Part shown: positions 28,624 through 35,341 of the stretch, one piece after another
How the letters are laid out: every line of letters begins with the position of its first letter
Position numbering within the stretch: the first letter of the stretch is position 1
The notes under the pieces: model-generated
Databases searched by the model: none
What the model was told of the DNA's origin: nothing
The model's input: the letters and a program-made list of their open reading frames with translations, nothing else
Program-made: the position numbers and the translations under genes
Origin: a virus
Direction: 5' to 3' (one strand)
IMG/VR virus record: IMGVR_UViG_3300030101_002334
Coordinates: 1-35,341 of that record
Length of the DNA: 35,341 bases

Positions 28624-30161
28624 TGCAAGGTTTATTTGGAAATCTAAATAACACACTCAACAACATTGGGCTTAGTGGCAACTTAGGATTGCTAACAACA
28701 GGCGTTGGCTTGTTGGAAGGTCAACCAATTGGTCAGGCTGTGCAAGCTGGGCTTGGAACTTATCAGGGGCTTGCTGATATTGAAGAAGACCGCAAGCGTA
28801 AGGAGATGATTCAAAAGCTTATCTCCGAGGGTGGTTTTACGAAGCAAGAGCAGGCTTTAATTGCGGCAAGCAATAATCCAGCAGGCACAGCAGTACAAAT
28901 TCGCAATCAAAAGCAATCACTTGCAGATGCAGCGGCTGCACGAAAGGCAAATAGAAAGCCTACGCTTCAAGAGCAAATCGACGAAAGGTTCGCGGTTGGT
29001 CGGGCGCAAGGTTTAACTGGTGAAAAGCTGCAAATATATGCGATGACTGGAAAGGTTCCGGCAAGTGCCCGTACACCAGATGATATTTATACTGACGCTT
29101 TGCTTGCAGGTTACACAGAAGAAGAGGCAGCTTTAACAAGAATAGACCCTGATTATGTACCTCCCCGTTTTACAGGAGATAAAATAACAGACACAACTGA
29201 TTTTAAGAATTTTAAAGAGCTACAAAAAGACAATCCAGATCTTACTTTTGAACAATATTTGAGAAGTAAAGTCGATATACAAGCCAAGGGCGTTTATAAA
29301 AACAGAGAAACTGGCGAAATTATCGGTGAAGTAAATTTCGATCCGTATGACGGAACATACTTTCAATATGACGAAAGCGGGCAAAAAAATATAATAGATA
29401 TTAGAAACTTTAGTCCTATGACTGATGCAACTTTTGCCAAGACAATTCCGAACTTTGCTACATTTAACAAAAACATTGAAGAGCTTAACACAGACAGAAC
29501 AAGCATGAAGCGTTTGTCAGAATATATGACAACAGTAAACAATACAAACGAAGGTTTATTAAGATTAGCAGATCAATTTTCTGCAAGTGCCAAAACCTTG
29601 CTTGGTGGGTTTTTCAAAAGAGCTTTTGGTATAGATGATTACACCACTCTAAGTAAAACAGAGATAAGCAACAAATTAGCTCAAGGTAAACTTCAAGGTT
29701 TAATTGGTAGGTTTAGAATAGAAACTGTCGGTGGCGGCGTGATGACAGAACAAGACGCATTAAGAATTATCGCCAATCTTGGTGGTGATGTTAATTTGTT
29801 GCAAAACAAAGAAATCGTCGCGCAACAACTTGCAAGTCTTTATGAAAACAAAGCCAACTCTTTAAACAGAAAAATTAAGCTACACAATAACGCTGTACGG
29901 CAAGTTTACAGTGAATCTGGTTATGGACCAATAGAAGAAGTTGAAATTGATAAATCAATATTTACACCAGATAGATCGTTACTAGAGACAGAAGAAACCA
30001 CGTCAACAAAGCAGACGATTGAGTTAAAAGACTTCAATGTGTCTGAGATCAACACTTATACAAACGACGAATTATTGGGTGTTCTTAATAAAGCAGCAGA
30101 TAATTCAAAAGAAGCTATAGCGATTGTTCAAGAATTGCGTTTGAGAGGTTTAATAAAATGA
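28623..30161 (+). CDS. Internal virion / DNA ejection protein
   Basis: 512 residues. The N terminus is glycine-rich and hydrophobic (LSGNLGLLTTGVGLLEGQPI, GQAVQAGLGTYQGLADIEED), then a long charged helical region, a small alpha/beta section (DTTDFKNFKELQKDNPDLTF, GEIIGEVNFDPYDGTYFQYD) and a helical domain (LSEYMTTVNNTNEGLLRLAD to LASLYENKANSLNRKIKLHN). The short 'GLLTTGVGLLEG' start is typical of marine podophage ejection proteins. Overlaps both neighbours by 1-4 bases. No catalytic motif. Confidence 0.65.
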   Translation: MQGLFGNLNNTLNNIGLSGNLGLLTTGVGLLEGQPIGQAVQAGLGTYQGLADIEEDRKRKEMIQKLISEGGFTKQEQALIAASNNPAGTAVQIRNQKQSLADAAAARKANRKPTLQEQIDERFAVGRAQGLTGEKLQIYAMTGKVPASARTPDDIYTDALLAGYTEEEAALTRIDPDYVPPRFTGDKITDTTDFKNFKELQKDNPDLTFEQYLRSKVDIQAKGVYKNRETGEIIGEVNFDPYDGTYFQYDESGQKNIIDIRNFSPMTDATFAKTIPNFATFNKNIEELNTDRTSMKRLSEYMTTVNNTNEGLLRLADQFSASAKTLLGGFFKRAFGIDDYTTLSKTEISNKLAQGKLQGLIGRFRIETVGGGVMTEQDALRIIANLGGDVNLLQNKEIVAQQLASLYENKANSLNRKIKLHNNAVRQVYSESGYGPIEEVEIDKSIFTPDRSLLETEETTSTKQTIELKDFNVSEINTYTNDELLGVLNKAADNSKEAIAIVQELRLRGLIK

Positions 30162-31687
30162 CCGAATTAACTCCTGAACAACGTGCGAGGCTGTTAGCAA
30201 AAGCTCAAAGGATACTTCAATCACAAAGCCAATCTCAACAGCCCGTTGATTTTCGTCTTGGCGGTTTGTATGAAAATATTATGGGCGGCGTGGGTGCTGT
30301 AGATACTCCTGGCGAGCTTATTGGGGAAACAATTAAAGCAACCGCCGCAGGCGCGACAAGAGGCATTGAGGGATTGCTTGGCTTACCTGAAACGGTTGGC
30401 GCCCTTGCTAAAAGAGGCTTTCAGTTTGCAAGGGGTCAAGAAGTTCAGCCAATGCCAGACCAAACTGTTTTAGGGGGTGCATTTCGCCAAGGTGTAAGCG
30501 CTTTAACAGGTCTTGCTGGTGATTCTAACGCTATGGATTTTGTGCCTGATAGTAGACTTGGGCGATTTGCTGGAACTGCCGGAGAGTTTCTTGGCGGTGC
30601 TGGCGCACTTACAAAGCTAACTAAGCCTGTTGTTGGAACTTCTGTAGTTTCTGGTGTGGGCAGCGAAGCAGCAGGCCAAGCCACTGAAGATACAGCGATT
30701 GGCGGCGTAGACATTGAGCCTTTCGCAAGAATTGCTGGTGCGATTGCCACTCCTTATGCTGGCAGCAAAACCTTACAAGCACTTTCTAAAAGGTCTGCAT
30801 CGCGCCCAACTATAGAGGCTTTAAAAAACGAAAAAAACGAAGCTTATAGATTGGTTTCTCAAGCTGGTGAGGGCTTCGAGCCAGAAGATGTTGCAACCTT
30901 AATTAATAAGGCTCAAGCAGAGGCAAGAGTGTCAGGTTTTCTTCCTGAAACAGATCAAGCAACAACAAAGGCATTAGCCTTGCTAGGTCAGTTTGAGGGC
31001 AGAAAGATTTTTATGGATGATTTAGATAAAATCAAAAGAAGGCTAAACAAGCTTTACAAGAGCGCTGACGATGAAGTGGCGATATTAAGCATAATCAAAT
31101 CAATAGATGATGCGGTTGCTGGCAAAGCGTCAAACAGCGCGTTGATGACTGCTGCTCGCGCAGCAAACTCAAAATACGCGAAGGCGCAGCTTCTAGAAAA
31201 AGCATTCAAAAAAGCTGATGATCAAATTAGCAGCACTGGATCAGGTGGGAATGTTGTAAATAAATATAGGCAAACGCTTACCAGCATAAAGAACGACCCA
31301 AAGAAAGCGCGGTTTTTCTCAGACGACGAACTGGCGACAATGGATAGGATTGTAAGTGGAGGGTTTGGCCCTAACACGCTTCGGTTAATAGGAAAGCTGT
31401 CACCGTCTGGCAATGGCCTTATGACCGCACTTAACATTGGTGCTGTTGCCGCCAACCCAGCGTTTATTGGCGTGACAATAGCAGGAACTACCGCAAAAGC
31501 TCTCTCAGAGCGGCAAATTATTAAAGCGGTAGAGGGCTTGAAAAATTTAGTGGCTGCTGGCGGTGTCAAAGCAGCAAAATTTGATGAGTTGCGCGGCGTT
31601 GCTGTTGAGCTTTTATCTCCACAATTTGTTGCGCCTAGAACTTTAGGATTGACCGCGCAACGTCCTGACGAAGAGGAACTAAACTAA
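30158..31687 (+). CDS. Internal virion / DNA ejection protein with hydrophobic segments
   Basis: 509 residues. Amphipathic start (LTPEQRARLLAKAQRILQ), then hydrophobic Gly/Ala segments at about 60-90 (TAAGATRGIEGLLGLPETVG), 130-175 (AGTAGEFLGGAGALTKL, VVGTSVVSGVGSEAAGQA) and 415-445 (LMTALNIGAVAANPAFIGVT). Between them lies a soluble helical domain (NEKNEAYRLVSQAGEGFEPE onward, including DDLDKIKRRLNKLYKSADDE). Such membrane-active proteins form the trans-envelope channel in P22/T7-like phages. It directly abuts the fibre gene (shared A at 31687). Confidence 0.68.
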   Translation: MTELTPEQRARLLAKAQRILQSQSQSQQPVDFRLGGLYENIMGGVGAVDTPGELIGETIKATAAGATRGIEGLLGLPETVGALAKRGFQFARGQEVQPMPDQTVLGGAFRQGVSALTGLAGDSNAMDFVPDSRLGRFAGTAGEFLGGAGALTKLTKPVVGTSVVSGVGSEAAGQATEDTAIGGVDIEPFARIAGAIATPYAGSKTLQALSKRSASRPTIEALKNEKNEAYRLVSQAGEGFEPEDVATLINKAQAEARVSGFLPETDQATTKALALLGQFEGRKIFMDDLDKIKRRLNKLYKSADDEVAILSIIKSIDDAVAGKASNSALMTAARAANSKYAKAQLLEKAFKKADDQISSTGSGGNVVNKYRQTLTSIKNDPKKARFFSDDELATMDRIVSGGFGPNTLRLIGKLSPSGNGLMTALNIGAVAANPAFIGVTIAGTTAKALSERQIIKAVEGLKNLVAAGGVKAAKFDELRGVAVELLSPQFVAPRTLGLTAQRPDEEELN

Positions 31688-32580
31688 TGGCTAAGACAAA
31701 GATCAGCGAATACGACGCAACAGCGGCCAACAACACCGATATAGATAGCATTAACATTGCTGAAGGTATGGCCCCGTCTAATGTTAACAATGCCATTCGG
31801 GAAATGATGGCGCACCTCAAGGATATGGATGCTGGCACACAGGCTTTGACAAGCCCACAGCTTACCTCTGTTGATATAAACGGCGGCACAATTGATGGCG
31901 TAACGATTGGGGGAGCTTCGGCTGGGGCAGGAACATTTACTAATCTGACAGCCACAGGCACGACAGCCCTATCTGGTACTACTTTTAGTGGCAATGTCTC
32001 TTTCGGTGATAACAATATTACGAATGTTGGTTCTCTCCAAGTAGACGACATTGCTGGCGATACAGACGGAAATACATTTATTGCATTTCCTGGTTCTGAT
32101 GTGATGACCATGCACACAGGAAACGTAGAGGCCATTCGTATTGATGCTAGTCAAAATGTTGGGATTGGAATTTCCAACGCAACCGAAAAGTTTACAGTCG
32201 TTAATTCTTCATCTGGGATTGTTGGACGATTTACTAATAACACAAATCAGACACTGGATTTAGGTGTTGTCTCTGGCTCTGGGGCGGCTGGAGGAGTTTT
32301 TTTTAACAACGCAAACTCTGGTTATCTTGCGTTTCAATCTGGCGGCACAGAAGCCATGCGCATCGCAAGCGGCAACGTGGGGATAAGTTCAACAGGTAAC
32401 GCAATTGATGAAATGCTTCATTTAGAAAAGTCTACTGGTACAACTCTAGTAAAAACTGAAGTAGGCGGTAACTCTACTGTAGGTTTTGAAATTAAAAAGA
32501 CTGGTTCTACCACGAGTAATTGGAGAATTGCAGACGGGCAAACGGTTAACGGAAAATTAGAAACAGTCGTTCTATTATGA
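31687..32580 (+). CDS. Tail fibre, N-terminal part, frameshifted at the end
   Basis: 297 residues. The start MAKTKISEYDATAANNTDID, SINIAEGMAPSNVNNAIREM, MAHLKDMDAGTQALTSPQLT is the usual virion-attachment region of marine phage S74 fibres. Repeats of 'INGGTIDGVTIGG' and 'EAMRIASGNVGI' type follow. The natural sequence KLEIFDVTDSRSIMTFDG, seen in the second copy of the repeat, is replaced by KLETVVLL-stop because 16 bases are missing near 32564. The rest of the fibre continues in another frame from the overlapping ATG at 32577. Confidence 0.8.
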   Translation: MAKTKISEYDATAANNTDIDSINIAEGMAPSNVNNAIREMMAHLKDMDAGTQALTSPQLTSVDINGGTIDGVTIGGASAGAGTFTNLTATGTTALSGTTFSGNVSFGDNNITNVGSLQVDDIAGDTDGNTFIAFPGSDVMTMHTGNVEAIRIDASQNVGIGISNATEKFTVVNSSSGIVGRFTNNTNQTLDLGVVSGSGAAGGVFFNNANSGYLAFQSGGTEAMRIASGNVGISSTGNAIDEMLHLEKSTGTTLVKTEVGGNSTVGFEIKKTGSTTSNWRIADGQTVNGKLETVVLL

Positions 32581-32835
32581 CGTTTGATGAAAATGGCAAC
32601 GTTGGGATTTCTACGATTTCGCCTGATGGTCTTCTTCATATTTTTGAAGGCGGTGATACAGGAGGCACTGCACATGCCGATGCAGACACACTTATTTTAG
32701 AAAATGATGGTAATTCTGGTTTAACAATAATGTCTTCTACCAGTGGCAAAGGCACAATTAATTTCGATGATGCAGGGGGTAATGCACGAGGGTCTATTGT
32801 TTTTGACCATTCAACGGATAACCTTACGATTGATG
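32371..32835 (+). repeat. Fibre duplication, copy 1 (16 bases shorter)
   Basis: 465 bases nearly identical to 33165-33645, apart from a few substitutions and one 16-base gap near 32564. Both encode the same 'STGNAIDE...GISTISPDGLLHIF' fibre module, but in different reading frames before the gap. Confidence 0.85.
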
Positions 32836-35341
32836 TTGCAGGTAATATTATAATTGACGCAGATGTTGACGTGGGGATTGGGACGACTTCGCCACAAAGT
32901 GCTGCACATCTTAAAGGCGAAACTGCCGCTTTAGGCGTAGATGATTATCCTCAATTAACTATAGAAACAGCAGCAACATCTGGTGCAGCTAATACTGGTG
33001 GTGGTATTTTATTTTTAAATCACGATGGTACTGGCGGTAGTTTTGGTGGAAGCATTCAGTCACTCAAAGAAAACGGAACTTCTGGGAACTCTGCCCACTA
33101 TATGAGATTTAGTACAAGAGCAAATGGTGGCAGTGTAACAGAAGCCATGAGAATCGACAGCAACGGCAACGTGGGGATAAGTTCAACAGGTAACGCAATT
33201 GATGAAATATTACACATTGAGAAGTCTACTGGTACAACTCTAGTAAAAACTGAAGTAGGCGGTAACTCTACTGTAGGTTTTGAAATTAAAAAGACTGGTT
33301 CTACCACGAGTAATTGGAGAATTGCAGACGGGCAAACGGTTAACGGAAAATTAGAAATTTTTGATGTGACAGACAGTCGCTCTATTATGACGTTTGATGG
33401 CGATGGCAAAGTTGGGATTTCTACGATTTCGCCTGATGGTCTTCTTCATATTTTTGAAGGCGGTGATACAGGAGGCACTGCACATGCCGATGCAGACACA
33501 CTTATTTTAGAAAATGATGCTAATTCTGGTTTAACAATAATGTCTTCTACCAGTGGCAAAGGCACAATTAATTTTGATGATGCAGGGGGTAATGCACGAG
33601 GGTCTATTGTTTTTGACCATTCAACGGATAACCTTACGATTGATGCGGCTGGAGTTATTATTCTTGATGCAGATGGTGGAGATATCGAACTCCATGATAA
33701 TGGAACAAAGATAGCGCAGTTTGCAATTAACAATACTGGGTTTTTTGATATTTTTTCAGCAGTGTCAGATAACGATATTAGAATTAGAGGTAACGATGGA
33801 GGTTCAACCGTTACCGCCCTGACGCTTGATATGTCTGCGGCTGGCGCTGCTACGTTTAATGCAGGTGCTACTTTTGCTGGCAACTTGCTTGTTGGTAAGA
33901 CTGCTGCTAGTTCAGGAACCGTTGGCGCTGAATTACGTTCCACTGGATCAGTATTAGCCACCGCAGATGGGGGTTTTGCTGCTGTATTTAACCGTGAAAC
34001 TTCAGATGGTGAGATTATTCGCATTAAAAAAGATGATGCCACTGTGGGCAGTGTTGGAACAGGTGGCGGTAGACCATACTTTGTAGCAGATAATGGCTCA
34101 ACTGGTGGCGGCTTTAAGGTAGATAGCACTCAATTTTATCCCGTGGATAGGACGGGTGCTGTTTCCAACGGAGTATTAGATTTAGGTTATTCTAGTGGGC
34201 GTTGGAAAGACCTGCACCTTTCTGGCACTGCTTTTGCATCTAGCGCTAGTATTGGTACGACTTCGCCAGTTGCAAATACCCCTCTAACATTACAGGGTGC
34301 GTCTGGATTTGTAGATACACTTCATCTCAAATCTGTTGGAACCAATATTGATAGTCGTATTAATATCGCTCCAACTGGCACAGGTACTGCACAAATTAAT
34401 AATAGCTCAGGTACAGCTATAGATTTTCAAATTGCTGGCGCAGATAAGATGATCCTGGACAGCAGCGGCAACTTGCTTGTGGGTAAGACGAGTTCATCTA
34501 CAAGCACTGTTGGGGGTGAAATAAACCCAGACGGTACACTTGTTGGTGTTCGTGATGGCGGTAATCCTCTGTTTCTCAATCGGCTTACATCAGATGGTGC
34601 TATAGCTACGTTCCGCAAAGACGGCTCCACTGTGGGAAGTATTGTGTCTAGTGGCGGTACTACTGTGTACGCAGGAAATTCACATGGTATCATGTTTAAC
34701 GGTGCTACGGCAGTACCTTCTAATAGTTCTGGTACTCGTGTTGATAACGCAGTCGATTTAGGGGCTTCAACCCATCGTTATAAAGACCTGCACCTTTCTG
34801 GCACTACTTTTACATCTAGCGCTAGTATTGGAACAACTTCGACATCGGCAACTCTTCATTTAGTTGCCAATTCTGGTACGACAGGTTTTCTGATGTCAGG
34901 TGCGGCAAGTAATAATATTGCATCTTTTATTACAAGTGGCGGCGCCGCAGCTATGACGCTTGATGCAAGCGGCAACGTTCTCGTGGGGTCAACTGCTTCT
35001 TTTACGGACGGTTCAAGCAACGCTGGCGGCAGTGGGGCATTGATGGTTGCAAGAGATGGTGAAAGGTGCGCCTTTTTTAAACGAGCAAGTAGTGACGGAG
35101 AGATAATCAATTTTATCCGTGGTGGGATTACAAATGCTGTTGGAACAATTTCTATAACCACAAGTGCTACAGCTTATAACACAAGTTCAGATTATCGGCT
35201 AAAAGAAAATGTAGTGTATGATTGGGATGCTACAACTAGATTAAAGCAACTCAAGCCTGCACGATTTAACTTTATTGTCGATCCTGACACTACAGTTGAT
35301 GGCTTTCTTGCACATGAAGCAGCTACGGTTGTACCCGAGGC
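32577..35341 (+). CDS. Tail fibre, C-terminal part with S74 chaperone, 3' end missing
   Basis: At least 921 residues, open to the window end. The ATG at 32577 overlaps the upstream stop (ATGA), so reinitiation could make this part. It contains many 'SNGNVGI-x-T-S-P' and 'LDSSGNLLVGKT' repeats, the second copy of the duplicated block, and 'RWKDLHLSGTAFASSASIGT' units at 34206 and 34782. It ends in an S74 domain starting SDYRLKENVVYDWDATTRLK, then LKPARFNFIVDPDT and GFLAHEAATVVPE. S74 domains trimerise and fold fibres and then cut themselves off. Stop codon lies beyond the window. Confidence 0.8.
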   Translation, partial: MTFDENGNVGISTISPDGLLHIFEGGDTGGTAHADADTLILENDGNSGLTIMSSTSGKGTINFDDAGGNARGSIVFDHSTDNLTIDVAGNIIIDADVDVGIGTTSPQSAAHLKGETAALGVDDYPQLTIETAATSGAANTGGGILFLNHDGTGGSFGGSIQSLKENGTSGNSAHYMRFSTRANGGSVTEAMRIDSNGNVGISSTGNAIDEILHIEKSTGTTLVKTEVGGNSTVGFEIKKTGSTTSNWRIADGQTVNGKLEIFDVTDSRSIMTFDGDGKVGISTISPDGLLHIFEGGDTGGTAHADADTLILENDANSGLTIMSSTSGKGTINFDDAGGNARGSIVFDHSTDNLTIDAAGVIILDADGGDIELHDNGTKIAQFAINNTGFFDIFSAVSDNDIRIRGNDGGSTVTALTLDMSAAGAATFNAGATFAGNLLVGKTAASSGTVGAELRSTGSVLATADGGFAAVFNRETSDGEIIRIKKDDATVGSVGTGGGRPYFVADNGSTGGGFKVDSTQFYPVDRTGAVSNGVLDLGYSSGRWKDLHLSGTAFASSASIGTTSPVANTPLTLQGASGFVDTLHLKSVGTNIDSRINIAPTGTGTAQINNSSGTAIDFQIAGADKMILDSSGNLLVGKTSSSTSTVGGEINPDGTLVGVRDGGNPLFLNRLTSDGAIATFRKDGSTVGSIVSSGGTTVYAGNSHGIMFNGATAVPSNSSGTRVDNAVDLGASTHRYKDLHLSGTTFTSSASIGTTSTSATLHLVANSGTTGFLMSGAASNNIASFITSGGAAAMTLDASGNVLVGSTASFTDGSSNAGGSGALMVARDGERCAFFKRASSDGEIINFIRGGITNAVGTISITTSATAYNTSSDYRLKENVVYDWDATTRLKQLKPARFNFIVDPDTTVDGFLAHEAATVVPE
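33165..33645 (+). repeat. Fibre duplication, copy 2 (intact)
   Basis: 481 bases; the full-length version of the module at 32371-32835. It keeps the GAAATTTTTGATGTGACAGA stretch that copy 1 lacks and stays in one frame throughout. Confidence 0.85.
34206..34265 (+). repeat. Short fibre repeat, copy 1
   Basis: 60 bases encoding KDLHLSGTAFASSASIGTTS; matches 34782-34841 at 56 of 60 bases. Confidence 0.75.
34782..34841 (+). repeat. Short fibre repeat, copy 2
   Basis: Second copy of the 34206-34265 unit, encoding KDLHLSGTTFTSSASIGTTS. Confidence 0.75.

Noticed and set aside
33446-34129. Minus-strand 227-residue Pro/Ser-rich frame in the fibre
   Set aside because: Its Pro/Val/Ser repetition is the reverse reading of the Gly/Asn/Thr fibre repeats.
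1-35341. CRISPR array, insertion sequence or phage polymerase genes
   Set aside because: No regularly spaced short repeats, no transposase, and no DNA or RNA polymerase motifs were found on either strand.

Overview
The window is most of the genome of a temperate, short-tailed (podovirus-like) phage. The likely host is an alphaproteobacterium, possibly marine. This is inferred from the 3TM holin of the gene-transfer-agent type, the DUF6456 and DUF7936 proteins, CTTGAC(G/A)-type -35 boxes, and a virion gene set (P22-like portal, DUF5309 capsid, gp10-like tail hub, several ejection-type proteins, no tape measure) that I know mainly from marine podophages. No host gene is present. Both ends are cut inside phage genes: a DUF7936 protein on the left and an S74-tipped tail fibre on the right. 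These two often adjoin in related genomes, so only a short piece may be missing if the molecule is circular or permuted.

Layout. 1-2974: lysis cassette on the + strand, made of several small membrane proteins, a 3TM holin and a GH19 endolysin. 2975-3316: attP region carrying the 3' half of a tRNA-Arg(TCT) gene. 3317-5699: lysogeny module with an unknown small gene, tyrosine integrase, a leftward CI-like repressor and a rightward Cro-like protein. 5692-11130: rightward early operon with a RuvC-like resolvase, a PD-(D/E)XK nuclease, an SSB with the classic acidic tail, a RepA/AAA_25-type ATPase, a hairpin-rich candidate origin, a DUF6378 protein and a terminal DUF6456 protein. 13109-11137: leftward operon of eight small proteins, mostly coupled by ATGA overlaps. 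13253-18582: small terminase candidate, a structured 300-base leader, TerL, small basic proteins, portal and an 87-residue protein. 18598-26034: scaffold, capsid, terminator, adaptor, tail and fibre proteins. 26031-31687: acetyltransferase-like and ejection proteins. 31687-35341: repetitive S74 tail fibre, broken by a frameshift.

Control. A TATGCA-N4-TGCATA element sits inside the leftward repressor promoter and inside the promoter of the leftward small-gene operon, with half-sites at other control regions, so one repressor probably runs several promoters. The repressor's S24 domain lacks both the Ser and the Lys of the catalytic dyad, so it should not self-cleave. In front of terL a promoter, a folded RNA of about 145 nt and a strong intrinsic terminator recall the lambda PR'/6S/tR' late switch. 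No known antiterminator is seen; the DUF6456 protein is the best-placed candidate.
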